Origin: Oenanthe sinensis
Taxonomy: Eukaryota; Streptophyta; Magnoliopsida; Apiales; Apiaceae
Assembly: GCA_028671895.1 (NCBI GenBank)
Contig: JAPMAC010000231.1
Location: 10,070,001 to 10,134,000, forward strand
Direction of reading: 5' to 3'
DNA: 64,000 nt
Below, one piece after another: positions 36,462-47,891 of this stretch. Every line of letters starts with the position of its first letter. Positions within the stretch are counted from its first letter, which is position 1. The position numbers and the translations under genes are program-made. Under the pieces are notes generated by a model that worked only from the letters and a program-made list of their open reading frames with translations, ran no database searches and had not been told where the DNA came from.

Positions 36462-36725
36462 CAAACAATTCGGTTAGTACCGACTCCGGTGATCGTAGGA
36501 CGATCGGGCGTTCGAGTGGACTTCTTTAGAGAGCAAATCTTTGCAACAAAGGACTGCTGTGATTCATCTTTCTGGACCTCCATTAAACAGCATACGAAAG
36601 CTTTGTTAAGGTACATACTTCTTCACCATAATCATCCAACGTTATACATGGATCCTGCGATTGGGTTTCGATTTTTTTTTGTTTTTACGTTAATTCCGCT
36701 GCGTTTTTATGCCCGAAACCCTTCA

Positions 36726-37005
36726 CAAACATACTAGTCTTATTGCATTATTATTGTCCTTAAATAATAATACTCGACTAGAGAAATTTAGGAATAAAAT
36801 ACTATTCATATAATCTCATTTTTAAGTCACATACTTAAAGATATATAATATATATTAATATTCCAAGGATATTTATTATTTTTTCAATTTATAACGCAGT
36901 AAATAAAGACATAATAAATATTAATTAAATAATCAAATAAAATATAATCCTTAATTATTTTCAATAAAACATAAAAGTATTGTCTCTAGGACACCAATAC
37001 TAATA
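36726..37005 (-). repeat. Element I 3' LTR, second fragment
   Basis: The minus strand begins TATTAGTATTGG (TG changed to TA at the terminus) and matches the first 280 bp of the D LTR. It continues the fragment 21436-22681. A mutated polypurine tract follows at 37006-37015. Confidence 0.88.
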
Positions 37006-37019
37006 ATATCTCACTTGTA

Positions 37020-37990
37020 CTAGAGTCAATCTCTCATGTATCTAATACCCATGGAACTAGTATGACCTTCGTGCTTCTGCTGCGATAAAGACTTGGTTAG
37101 TGGATCTGCAATGTTATCATTTATATGCACTTTACATATATGTATATCCCCTCGATTATTAATCTCTCGAAGAAGATGATATCGTCTGAGTATATTCTTT
37201 GTTCGGGAATGAGACATTGGTTCCTTAGCCTTGTTCCATTATTATCGCAGTATAAATCTATCAGATTTGTGACTGAAGGAACCACACCAAGACCTGCAAT
37301 AAATTTCTGAATCTAAACAGCCTCTTTTGCTGCTTCACAGGCAGCTATATACTCAGCCTTCATTGTAGAACCAGTAACCGTCTCTTGCTTCCAACTTTTC
37401 CAGCTTACAGCACCTCCATTTAGACAAAACACAAACCCAGACTAAGAAATCGAATCATCCTTGTCTATCTGGAAACTAGCGTCTGTATAACCTTTTACAA
37501 CCAACTTTTCTTCTCCTCCATATACCAAGAACTGATATTTAGTCATCTTCAGGTACTTAAGAATATTCTTGACTGTTGTCCAATGACCTTCACCTGGATT
37601 AGACTGGTATCTACTGGTCATGCTCAAAGCATACGAGACATCAGGACGAGTACATATCATTGCATACATTATAGAACCAATTGCTGACGCATATGGGACT
37701 TTACTCATATGGTCTTTATCATCCAATGATTTAGGACTGTTTTCTTTCGAGATCGATATCCCATGAGACATCGGGACATATTCCCTTTTAGCCTCTTGCA
37801 TCCCAAATCGATACAAAACTTTGTCAATGTATGTACTCTGACTTAGGCTGGTCGTTCTTCTTGATCTATCTCTATAGATCTTGATTCCTAAAATATAGGT
37901 CGCATCGCCTAAGTCTTTTATTGATTCCATAGATTCCATCTCAGATTTCATGACATCCTGCCATCTCTTAGATTCTGGAGTGTTTATAGC
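37020..37990 (-). pseudogene. Element I pol fragment (RT end and RNase H), minus strand
   Basis: It runs from the polyprotein C-terminus (the terminal Trp codon is now TGA) to the RT. A deletion joins KSEMESM directly to a KDLGDATYILG segment, removing about 190 codons that include YVDD. The RNase H YTDASFQ motif is readable near 37480. It ends at the inversion junction near 37990. Confidence 0.88.
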
Positions 37991-38294
37991 ATCTTAGGCG
38001 AAGCGACCTATATTTTAGGTATCAAGATCTATAGAGATAGATCAAGAAGAATGATCGGCCTAAGTCAGAGTACATACATTGATAAAGTTTTGCATCGATT
38101 TGGGATGCAAAATGCTAAAAAGGGATTTGTCCCTATGTCTCATGGGATATCGATCTCAAAAGATAACAGTCCTAAATCATTGGATGATAAGGACCGTATG
38201 AGTAAAGTTCCATATGCTTCAGCAATTGGTTCCATAATGTATGCAATGATATGTATCCATCCTGATGTCTCGTATGCTTTGAGCATGACAAGTA

Positions 38295-39850
38295 TAATGG
38301 TAATTTACGGAGGTGCGGAAGCGTGATATAACAATTATTTGCCGTAAAACCATATATATGATCGCATATAATCATATAAAACCGAGATGGAATCGAAACC
38401 TTACCTTTAAAGCGATCCAAGTGTGTGAACAAGAGATCCTAGCAGCTACTTCTCAGAGTGTGAAGTACTCTACCTGTATCCACCAAGAATTCTTCCTTTG
38501 ATGAAGATCTTCAAATAATTTCTAAAACTTATTTTAGAGAGAAAAGAGAGAGAGAGAGATGGAGGCTAGTGTTTTCTCCAAAACTAAAAGTGTTTTTAGA
38601 ATGAAGCATCTCATTCTATTTATAGGACTATCCTAGGGTTTTTCCCCATAAATAATATATCAATATATATTATTATATTAAACCCCATATTTCATAAAAT
38701 GCTTTAATAATAATTAAAACTATTTTAATCATTATTTCTAAACTATTTAGAAAATAATTCTCTCTCTCATAATTTAAATCTTTTCATCAAAGAAAATATT
38801 CTTTTATGGTGTGACCATGTAGGTTCAATATTAAGCCGGTAGTAGAAATAAATAATAATAAACTTTTTATTTATTATTTATATGAATTCAAATAATTCAT
38901 TAAATATAATTAACTGATTAATTATATTTATTCTACATCGTGAGTGATGCTTCTCAACATATCGCGACTATCCAGATAACATGAATTCACTGCCAAGAAC
39001 CTGTCAGTGACTAGTTTCCGTACAATCAATTCCTTCCACCCTACAATATCCCGATTAAATACAAGGCATGGAACTCGTGTCAAGCCTATCAAGTTTAATC
39101 ATATGTTTTCTTATTCATAATGCAAAGTTCATATTAATGCAAATTAGAAACTCTTTTCTAATTTCATTCACTCTGGCCAGAGATTCCAGAACTCGCATAC
39201 TGAGAATAGCATAGGATATTCTCTTCCTATACTGGAAGGGGCGGATCCTCTACTGACGTTAACTATCTCCATGCACAAATCCCTATGCTCGGAATAGACC
39301 TAATGGATGTCCTTGAGACTAAGGACTAAACCAAAACATAGTTCATTATATACAAGATAACTTTAACGATCTCAAGTCTAAGGATACTTGCACAACTATC
39401 ACTTAGTGAACAACTATCGACACATGAGTAAACTCCATTAGTTGTTCAATTTATCGAGTCACGTTCAGTGAACTTATTCTTTAATAAGCACCTACATACT
39501 AGCTATAGTGTCACCACACAAATGCCTATGAGAACAGACATCCTCCTTAAAGGAGCAAGCGTAGTATGTACCAATCTTTGCGGATTCACTAACTTCCAAT
39601 TAGTTATCCTATGATTAGGAACTGTTTAAGTCAAGAGTTATCATCTTCTAGATCTCACTATTATAATCTCATTATAATTCTAGAAGCTTCACTCTAAACT
39701 ATGGAACATCTTATTTAAGACACTTTAAACAGATAAAGCCCGTAATAAAAACAAATAAGTCTTTTATTAATATTAATGAAATCAAATAAGAATACAAGAA
39801 AGTTCTTCCTAACTCATCATACATGATTGGATTTAGGACAAACACTTTCA
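38295..39850 (-). repeat. Solo LTR K of another LTR family (1556 bp)
   Basis: It is flanked by AAGTA (38290-38294) and GAGTA (39851-39855), a 5-bp target duplication with one mismatch. On the minus strand it begins TGAAAGTGTTTG and ends ACCATTA, where CA is expected, so one terminus has mutated. TATAAATAG at 38616-38624 (minus strand) supports LTR identity and orientation. No internal region remains, consistent with LTR-LTR recombination. Confidence 0.75.
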
Positions 39851-40731
39851 GAGTAGATACCAGTCTAATCCAGGTGAAGGTCACTGGACAGCAGTCAAGA
39901 ATATTCTTAAGTAGTTAAAGAGGACTAAAGATCAATTCTTGGTATATAGAGGAGAAGATAAGATGGTTGTAAAAGGTTACACCGACGCTAGTTTCTAGAC
40001 AGACAAGGATGATTCGATTTCTCAGTCTGGGGCTCAGTCTGGGTTTGTGTTTTGTCTAAATGGAAGTGCTGTAAGTTGGAAAAGTTCAAAGTAAGAGACG
40101 GTTGCCGATTCCATAATGGAGGCTAAGTATATTGCTTCCTGTGAAGCAGCCAAGGAGGCTGTTTAGATTCAGAAATTTATTGCGGGTCTTGGTGTGGTTC
40201 CTTCAGTCACAGATCCGATAGATTTATACTGCGATAATAATGGAGCCATTTCGCAGGCTAAGGAACCAAGGTCTCATTCCCAAATAAAGCATATACTCAG
40301 ACGATATCATCTTCTTCGAGGGATTAATAATCGACGGGATATACATATATGTAAAGTGCATATAAATGATGTTGGTCCCTGATATTGTAAAAGGGGGGTT
40401 GAATACAATATCTAAAATTAATCGCGGAATATTTGAATTAAAAATATTATTTTAATTGCTCGCGAAATATTAATTATAATGAAATACTGTTCAAGTGAAA
40501 GATATAAGTTTAACTTGATTAGTATTACAAAATTAATATTTAGAAAACTGTTATATAATTGATAAAAGTTCTAGAACAAATTTGACATGAATTGTTCGTG
40601 TTTTACAATTATATTCCAAACTCAGCACAGAAATCTGTGAATATTACAATGCAGACAAATTACTGAATTTGAGTTGTTTTTTCTAACTCTTGAACAACTG
40701 AAAAGTGAAGCACTCATCTCATATTTATAGA

Positions 40732-40739
40732 GATTGAAA
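40732..40739 (-). promoter_or_regulatory. TATA box of solo LTR G
   Basis: TATAAATA on the minus strand. The same box, with the same neighbours, occurs in both E LTRs (46625-46632 and 57832-57839). Confidence 0.6.
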
Positions 40740-40744
40740 AAGGC

Positions 40745-41135
40745 TGCTATGACCTTTTTCAGTATGACTTAATTTCAAGAAAATAAGTCTTGTATGACTT
40801 ATTTAACACTTGTATGACATTTAAAAACTGGGCAAGACTTATTTATCTCGGTATGACTTATTTTATTAATTAAAAAATCGGTATGACTTTTTAATTAAAT
40901 AAAAAATAAGTCCAGCATGACCTTTTGAACACAGAAAATTCGGTATGACTTATTCTGGTATGACTTTAGGTCGGCAGAAGCTCGGTATGACCTTTTTTAA
41001 TTAATTAAAAAAATCGGTATGACTTTTTAATTAAATAAAATCGGTATGACTTTTGGAATAAGCTCCGGTATGACATTTGCTCAACAACTTTGAATTCTCT
41101 CGGTATGACTTATTTGAATTGATCGGTATGACATA
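40745..41135 (-). repeat. AAGTCATACCG motif array in solo LTR G
   Basis: About 15 copies of CGGTATGACTT or close variants (plus-strand reading), separated by 10-40 bp of unrelated AT-rich sequence, directly upstream of the TATA box. Spacing is irregular, so it is not a simple tandem repeat. Confidence 0.88.
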
Positions 41136-42384
41136 TGAATTCACTGCCTGTTTCATTTCTTTTCTCCTTGTTTGGACAAGTGGCAAGCTTCCATTGGTTG
41201 CTTTGAAATATATCACCTGCCGAATTCAATTTCAAATGAAAAGGGGTCTATTTCGTCTTTTAGTGATTCAGCTCCGTAGAGATGCTTTTAGACCCGCACA
41301 ACTTATAATCTTTAATTAATAAATAATTAATTTAATTCAGAAATTATAAAAATAAATATCTAATATTATTTAGATATTTATAAATATAATTTACTAATTA
41401 AAAAAAAATATTAATAACAATAAATCCTTACGCTCTAAGCTGCGGTCTTTTGATGGTCTGGAACCAAACTCATTTTGACTTGCAAATGAAAAATCAATTC
41501 CAACCGGGGGTCCACTTTTACGAATATATGAATTTGCATTTCTTCTGTGTCAATACTTTTTCCGTCTTGTCTTAAAGTTAGTACTGTCAGGCCTGTTTAG
41601 CTGTTTCTGTATCCCTTTGAGCTTCCAGCTTCTTTCTTCTGTCATTCTAAAATAATTCTAAATTAATTAATCCTTTAATTAATTTAAGAAATAAATTAAT
41701 TCTGAGTGAATTAATTTACTAATTAATTTAACTAATTAATTTAATTAATTAATAGAGAATTAAATTAAAGGCTTGACTATTGTTGATGTAGATAACACTC
41801 TTCTGTTCTTCAACAATAACCTTTCTAACCACTTGAACTTTTTGATGACGAATCTTCACTGACACTGTTGACACCCTGTGCACTGGTCTGGTTCACGGAT
41901 GACTAACTACAATGTCGATTCTCATTTCTACTGTAGTGGTCTTTGTGTCTTGTCTTGGCTTCTAGCTTTGTCTTCACTATTTCTTTTCTTGGAATCTCTT
42001 TGTAGTAGGCACTTGGAATCTTCTGTATCTTTTGAACTCTTCTGAAATACTACTCTTTTATTTTTCGCCGACGCTTGAACATATTAATGAACTTCTTCCG
42101 GTGTAGAGTAGCAGCTTCATTAGAACACTTCTGATATTAGGATTCTTTGTGTCTAGTTGACTGTCTTCATCTTGATTCCTTCCTCGGTTTTTCTTACTTA
42201 CTTAATTTTCTTACTTGAGTTGAGTTGTCATCTCCTTATTACAAATAGGCCTTGTCATATGCCTTTCAAATGATAACATTGCAAATCCACTGACCAAGGC
42301 TTTGTCGCAGCAGAAGCACAAAGGTCATACTAGTTCCATGAGTATTAGATTCATAAGAGATTGGCTCTAGTACAAGTGGGAGAT

Positions 42385-42681
42385 TGTTAGTATTGGTGTC
42401 TTAGAGACAATACTTTTAATGTTTTATTGAAAACAATTATGTTATGTGATTATTTAATTAATATTTATTATATCTTTATTTACTGCATCATAAATTGAAA
42501 GAATAATAAATGTCCTTGGAATATTAATATGTAATATATGTTTTTAAGTATGTGACTTAAAAATGAGATTATATGAATAGTATTTTATTCCTAAAATTCC
42601 CTAGTCAAGTATTATTATTTAAGGACAATAATAATGCAATAAGACTAGTATGTTTGTTGACAGATGACCACATCTCATTGG
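42385..42681 (+). repeat. Element J 3' LTR, first 297 bp (cut by element F)
   Basis: It follows the polypurine tract AAGTGGGAGAT (42374-42384), begins TGTTAGTATTGG and matches the D LTR. It ends at ATTGG, the presumed target duplication of F; the rest lies right of the window. Confidence 0.9.
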
Positions 42682-42996
42682 TGTTAGGTCCAAAATGTTG
42701 TAGAGGGGGGGGGGGGTGAATACAACTGTTTAAAATTAATGAGAGAATAAACAATATGCAGGTAATAAATGATGACACAGAATTTCAAGAATATATCATT
42801 ATATTCATTGAAGGATTTGCTACAACATTCATAAAAGCATCATGATCAGTTGAACAATAAATACAGCAATTAAAGCTAGATTTAACTGATCCTCTCTCTC
42901 ACTTTTTGTTTTACAGTAAAATGCTCTCTCTTTAAAAATTATCGTTGAATAATAGAGATGATGAAAAGTCTATTTACTAATAAAATCAAAGTGCTG

Positions 42997-43004
42997 CTTT
43001 TATA
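42997..43004 (-). promoter_or_regulatory. TATA box in the element F LTR
   Basis: TATAAAAG on the minus strand, about 150 bp downstream of the GATC array. Placement agrees with the TATA-array order in E and G. Confidence 0.55.
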
Positions 43005-43150
43005 ATGTCATGTAGTCTTGATCTTGTCCTTTTTATGTACGTGGCCCAATCAGGACTTCGACAACAAAAAGTACTTTCCCAACAACTCTGGATCAACCGT
43101 TCACAATAAGCCACTTGTCCCTTGAACATTAAATGTTACATATCTACCCG

Positions 43151-43360
43151 CATCTCGATCTTCGCCTGGACCCATCTCGATCTCGATCTGTGTAAATCTC
43201 GATCTCGATCTGGGAGAATCTCGATCTCGATCTGTGAAGATCTCGATCTCGATCTGGGAGAATCTCGATCTCGATCTATGAAGATCTCGATCTCGATCTG
43301 GGAGAATCTCGATCTCGATCTATGAAGATCTCGATCTCGATCTCGATCTGCCGTGGATCG
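43151..43360 (-). repeat. ATCTCGATCTCGATC array in the element F LTR
   Basis: Units of about 23 bp (ATCTCGATCTCGATCTGGGAGA and a GTGAAG-type variant) repeat about nine times. Its translation is a low-complexity Asp/Leu/Arg/Ser run, not a protein. A looser version lies in the F internal region at 62064-62260. Confidence 0.92.
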
Positions 43361-43923
43361 ACATTTGCCTTGGCAAATATGCACTCATCGAATGTTGACT
43401 TTCTTTAGTGACTAATTGAGGATTAACCTTTATGAGCAAGTTTCCCTAGCTTCTTCAATTTCTTTTCCTCACTCAATTCAAATGAGATCTTCTATTACTG
43501 ACATGAACTTGCCTCCAATGTCCTGACACTTGATGCAATGGTCTGGTTCATAAGTGACTAGTCTTGTAGGGGTTCTTGCTTCTGAATGTCAGTTCTCATT
43601 TGTTGATTAACCTTTACATTATCCAGATGTTGATATACATTACATGAAATCACTTTGGTCTTCTTGATACTTCTTTGACATTAATTTGATTCTCCATTAG
43701 ATAAGTTAGGGCATGAGCAATACTGAGATTGAACTTCTTCTCACTTATGCATCCTTGATTAACCAAATTAGTTACTTGTAGTTACCAAGTATCATTACCA
43801 TTTCTTCAGTTGATTGATTCCATGTGCTTCTTCAGTTTCTCTTGTTTTGCTGTTGTTTTATCTTTTCTCTAGTTGAGTTACATAGTAATTAAGTGTTACA
43901 AGTTAGTACACCTATGCCTTTCA

Positions 43924-44388
43924 ATCTCCCCCTATTTGATTGTCTAACAATGACAACCAAATTCACAATGAGGATAACTCAACTAAACAGGGACTGAAAA
44001 AGATAAAATAACATTCATAAAAGATCATGTCAACTTACATAATGCTTGGCTTGATTAATTAACTTCATGTCTATTACTGATACTTCAAGTGCCAAAATTG
44101 GACACCTGTTGGCTCGATCAAATGGCTTCATGCTCTTCTAGAGATTTTCTCTAAGTACTTTAAGAGCACGGTCCACTCAATCTTCAATTATCCTTCTGAA
44201 GTCCTTTTAGCAGTATTACCACCGCCGAACTTCGCGAAATAATTGACGCCTAATATAAACCAGTTTCAAGACACTTAGCTAACTAACTTCTACCTTACAC
44301 TACACAAGAAAACAGATAATATATTTTTACAATGCAGGAAAACAAGAAAACAAATTACAACGCAAAGAAACATTACAAGCATAATACA
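43924..44388 (-). other. Element F polypurine tract and 3' untranslated region
   Basis: AAATAGGGGGAGAT on the minus strand (43924-43937) abuts the LTR. The remaining 450 bp hold no gene and follow the stop of the third frame at 44389. Confidence 0.8.
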
Positions 44389-46205
44389 TTAAAACTTTGA
44401 TTTCTTGCGCTCCTCTTCCTCACGAGCTTTCTTCTTGGCTGCTTTTTCTTTCTTCATGAACTCAGGGTTGCAGACTTCATCCATTCTTTTCTTGAGAAGA
44501 TTAAGTCCTTCTGCTTCCACATGATTTCTGATCTTGTAATTTTGAAACAACCTCAACCACCTTTCAACCATGCTGCGAGTGGTAAGCTTCGTGGGAATGT
44601 CTTCAAACCTCAGCTTCGTGACTTTGTCAGGATACCCCTTTTCCTCTTTCTTCCTTATAACCAGCTGCTTAGGGTATCCAATGACAATAGCGGTGGTGCA
44701 TTGCTGTAGTCTCTGAATATCAAGCTGTTGTCTTCTCTTACAGAAGTTATCAAACGTGACCCTTAGATAATCCTGATCAAACTCGTCAACATCATCCATC
44801 TCATCAATCAATTCCCTTATAATACACAGTGTTTCATGACTGTGTTCTGCAAAGATGTCATACTTGATTTCAATGATGGTTTCCACCTGATGCTTGTCTG
44901 TATAGATCAGCAGATCATTCTCATTCTCAGCTTTGCTCTTGACAAACTTGACATTTGCACTAACCACTGCACTAGCTTCCCCCCTTATTTCCCCTTCTTC
45001 TGGAATGTCTATTCTTGGATCTCCGTATCTTTGCACATGCTTTCTTATTGCCTCGTCTTGCTGCTCGAATGCATAGTCTTCAGGTTCCTTCTTAACCACT
45101 GGTAGTGTAGCTTCAGGCAACTTGTATCTAGCGTCTTGCCTTCTTATCAGCTTCTCCAAGTCCTTAGCCACCAGCTTCTTTTCCTTTGTTAGAAAACCCT
45201 TAGAGAGGACTAGCTTTGCAACTGCTTTCAGCACATTTCCGCTCGGAGTTAGTTTCGAGTCATGCAAATTTACGATCCTCAAGACCTTGTCATGGACATA
45301 TCTGATCTGGTAGGGATTTAGAATAATGTCAACCCCTCTGTCTTCAGCCATCTTCAACAATTTCTCCTTAAACAGCACTCCAGTCTTGACAGAGGTGTCT
45401 ACCTTTCATGGAAGAAAGCTTCATCGACCATACACGGCCCGATTTTTGTTATGGGTGTCCAAGTGATCATCAGATTCCATGCCTTCTCCTTGAATATGAC
45501 TTGTACGGAGGTGCATCCCTGTCTTATACAATTTAGATAATTCAGCAGCCTAGGGTTTAGATTTTCTAGCTTATGAAGAAGAAAGTTCAATCTTTCTGAG
45601 TCATGAGCATAGGCTCTTGGTCCAGCTAAGGCTTTTCTAGCCTTGTCCCACTCGGGACCTTCCCTCCTTATGTCAGCCTGGACCTTAGGATCTTTGATCT
45701 TTTTCATTTCATACTCATGCTGAGTTTTCTGAGCCGCTCTCTTCTCCTTTGCCATTAGTTCTTTTTCAACTATCCCTTGTAGCACTTCTTCATTTACTCT
45801 TTCTCTGGCTTCCCTGAAAATCTCTCCTTGCATCTCCGCTTCATCAACTTCTTCTTCTGGCACATGCTCGTCAGCAACCGAGTGGTCTCCTGCATCACCT
45901 TCAACTCCTGTGCCGGATCCGCCAGTTTAGACCTCTTTCTTGTTCCCACTCTTTTGCCCGTTGCTCGAGTCTCGACCTCCTTGCCACTAAGGCTTCTACA
46001 TCCATCTCATCATCATCAGAATCCTCAATAAAGTCTCCCATAAATGCATCAACAAGAGGTGTTTCTTTCTCAGCTTCTTCTTCAACTACCATCTTCTGCT
46101 TGCCTTTGTCCTTAGGAGCCGGTTGAGCCTCCTCCACCTTTTCACCAGATTTGTTTGAGGACTCGATCACCGGACCCTTACAAGTCAGCTTTTTCAGACC
46201 CTGAC
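44389..46205 (-). pseudogene. Element F third reading frame (env-like), C-terminal part
   Basis: Three consecutive frames (46205-45901, about 45900-45399, 45398-44389) read one after another with small frameshifts near 45905 and 45400. The product is highly charged: acidic EDSDDDEMDVEALV near 46020, coiled-coil-like EVLQGIVEKELMAKEKRAAQ near 45780, a 329-residue block starting near MLFKEKLLKMAEDRG, and a basic Lys/Arg/Glu tail. No membrane segment or recognised domain. It joins in phase, across the E insertion at CTGAC, to the part at 59085-61369. Function unknown. Confidence 0.75.
46201..46205. other. Target-site duplication of element E, left copy (CTGAC)
   Basis: CTGAC directly precedes the E LTR at 46206 and recurs at 59085-59089 directly after the other LTR. 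This proves E is one complete insertion. Confidence 0.97.
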
Positions 46206-47891
46206 TGTTGGGTCCCGGAAGTATCGTAGAAGGGGGGTTGAATGCGATACTGACAACAATTTAAAATTCTTTTCAGAATTTGCGGAATTAAATTATTGCT
46301 TAAGCTGAGGGTTAGAGTCGTTATAGTGTTTGGGAGGCTGACTTACTAGCTTTCTATTTTTATGATATAACATTTAAGATATAGAAAATTAGCAAGTAAG
46401 TAAACAAGATTCAAGTTAAATATGTATATTAAACTTGAACGGGTGTTACAATATCCGGTAGAATAAACATTTAATTCCTAGAACAAATTTGACATGAATT
46501 GTTCTACTTAGGAATTAAAACCAAACTAGCACAGAAAGTCTGTGAATATAACTTTGCAGACAAATTGCTGAATTTGTAAGTTTTTCTACTTAAGGAAGTA
46601 TGAAGAAATGAAGCCTTCATCTCATATTTATAGAGAATGGAAATGGCTGGTATGACCTTTATGACTATGACTTAATTTCAAGAAAATAACCCTTGTATGA
46701 CTTAATAAATCGCTGGGCATGACATATTCTGGTCAGTATGACTTACTGAAGCTTGGTATGACTTTCAGAAATTCGGTATGACTTATTTTATTAATTAAAA
46801 AAATCGGTATGACTTTTTTAATTAAATAAAAAATCAATCCACTTGCTCCAGCATGACCTTTTAACTTGAATAGCTCGGTATGACTTTTGGAATAAGCTCG
46901 GTATGACTTTTGGAATCAACTGCCAATTCAATTCTCGGTATGACATTTGAATCAATTCTCTCGGTATGACTTATTGAATCACCTGCCTTTATCATTTCTT
47001 TTCCACTTGTTAGACACATGGCAAGCCTTGATTGGTCACTTTAAAAACCTCCTGCCAATTTCAATTTGCAAAAGCAAGGGGCTTATTTTGTCTTATTATA
47101 GACAGGCTCCGTAGAAATGCTTTTCGACCCGCACAGCTTATTATCTTTGATTAATAAATAATAAATTTAATTCATAAATTATAAAAATAAATATCTAATA
47201 TTATTTAGATATTTATAAATATAATTTACTAAATAAATAAAATATTTATTAATTAAATAAATCCTTACGCTCTAAGCTGCGGTTTTCTGATGGTCTGGAA
47301 CCAAACTCCTTTTGACTTGCAAATGATAAATCAATTTCAACCGGGGTTCCACCTTTAAGAATATATTACTCTGCATTTCTTCTATGTCATTTCTTTTACC
47401 GCCTTGTCTTCAAGTCAGTACCGTATCTCTTTGAGCTTCCAGCTTCTGTCTTCTGTCATTCTAAAATAATTCTAAATTAATTAATCCTTTAATTAATTTA
47501 AGAAATAAATTAATTCTGAGTGAATTAATTTACTAATTAAATTAACTAATTAATTTAATTAATTAATAGAGAATTAAATTAAAGGCTTGACTATTGTTGA
47601 TGTAGATAAGACTCTTCTGTTCTTCAACAATAACCTTTTTAACCACTTGAACTTTTTGATGGCGAATCTTCACTGACATTGTTGACACCCTGTGCAATGG
47701 TCTGGTTCACGGATGACTAACTACAATGTTGATTCTCATTTCTGCTGTAGTGGTCTTTGTGTCTTGTCATTTCTTGTCTTGGCTTCTTTTTGTTCTTCCT
47801 CTATACTCAATAATTATTATTTACTTCGCTTTCTTATCTGAGTTGAGTTTTCATCTACTTATTACAAATAGGACTAGTAATATGACTTTCA
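46206..47891 (-). repeat. Element E 3' LTR (1686 bp)
   Basis: On the minus strand it starts TGAAAGTCATATTAC and ends GGGACCCAACA. It contains TATAAATA (46625-46632) and an AAGTCATACCG array (46640-46980). The AATTAATT-rich block near 47520-47570 is about 13 bp longer than in the other LTR. Confidence 0.95.
46640..46980 (-). repeat. AAGTCATACCG motif array in the E 3' LTR
   Basis: About 14 copies of CGGTATGACTT-type motifs (plus-strand reading), directly upstream of the TATA box; the same layout as in G. Confidence 0.88.

Larger units (their letters stand above)
29845..36725 (+). mobile_element. Element D: older Copia element of the same lineage, 5' truncated and decayed
   Basis: It starts within a leader directly after the C LTR, with no 5' LTR or primer site. 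A broken gag-pol and a complete 3' LTR (35107-36725) follow. The right flank CAAAC continues the LTR of element I, so D was inserted in that LTR. Confidence 0.85.
35107..36725 (+). repeat. Element D 3' LTR (1619 bp)
   Basis: It follows the polypurine tract AAGTGGGAGAT (35096-35106), begins TGTTAGTATTGG and ends CGAAACCCTTCA. It is the type sequence for the LTR pieces of I and J. It contains a 79-bp tandem duplication (36104-36261), a TATA-like TATATATA (36322-36329) and a GA microsatellite (36420-36461). Confidence 0.92.
40370..42268 (-). repeat. Solo LTR G of the element E family (1899 bp)
   Basis: Perfect 5-bp target duplication AATGA at 40365-40369 and 42269-42273. On the minus strand it begins TGAAAGGC and ends GGGACCAACA. 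Large parts match the E LTR: the 40720-41140 motif array, CGCTCTAAGCTGCGGTC near 41430, and the AATTAATT-rich block near 41650-41760. It is longer than E's LTR because of extra sequence at about 41960-42200. Confidence 0.93.
37991..42370 (+). pseudogene. Element J pol fragment (RT end and RNase H), in three pieces
   Basis: The pieces are 37991-38294, 39851-40369 and 42269-42370, interrupted by solo LTRs K and G. They resume on the same protein path each time (ending ...SYALSMTS, resuming at RYQSN; then broken within the KVH-NDN motif near the C-terminus). Extra stops are present, such as TAG near 39997 and 40164. The last piece ends in the family stop TAG. Confidence 0.88.
36726..42681. mobile_element. 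Inverted pair of decayed Copia fragments, I (minus) and J (plus)
   Basis: Reading outward from about 37915-37990, both sides run RT-RNase H, polypurine tract, LTR: leftward on the minus strand (I) and rightward on the plus strand (J). J is interrupted by LTRs K and G. The left LTR of I is further split by D and C (first piece at 21436). The right LTR of J is cut by element F at 42681. The two pol arms are roughly 90% identical by eye, so they come from two related copies, not a simple fold-back. Confidence 0.85.
42682..43923 (-). repeat. Element F 3' LTR (1242 bp)
   Basis: On the minus strand it starts TGAAAGGCATAGG after the polypurine tract and ends GGACCTAACA. A run of 12 G occurs near 42705 (plus-strand reading). 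A TATA box is at 42997-43004 and a GATC-rich array at 43151-43360. Confidence 0.92.

Noticed and set aside
40745..41135. Regularly recurring 11-bp word, possible CRISPR-like array
   Set aside because: Words are too short, spacing is 10-40 bp and irregular, there are no cas genes, and the site is within a plant LTR upstream of a TATA box.
36726..42681. Possibility that I/J is a simple recent inverted duplication of one element
   Set aside because: The arms differ at roughly one base in ten, and I has an RT deletion at the junction, so two related copies are involved.
43122..43384. Overlapping frames on both strands with Asp-Leu-Asp-Leu and Arg-Asp-Arg-Ser repeats
   Set aside because: They are translations of the ATCTCGATC array in the F LTR. 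Low-complexity frames on both strands, no start context, and location inside an LTR.
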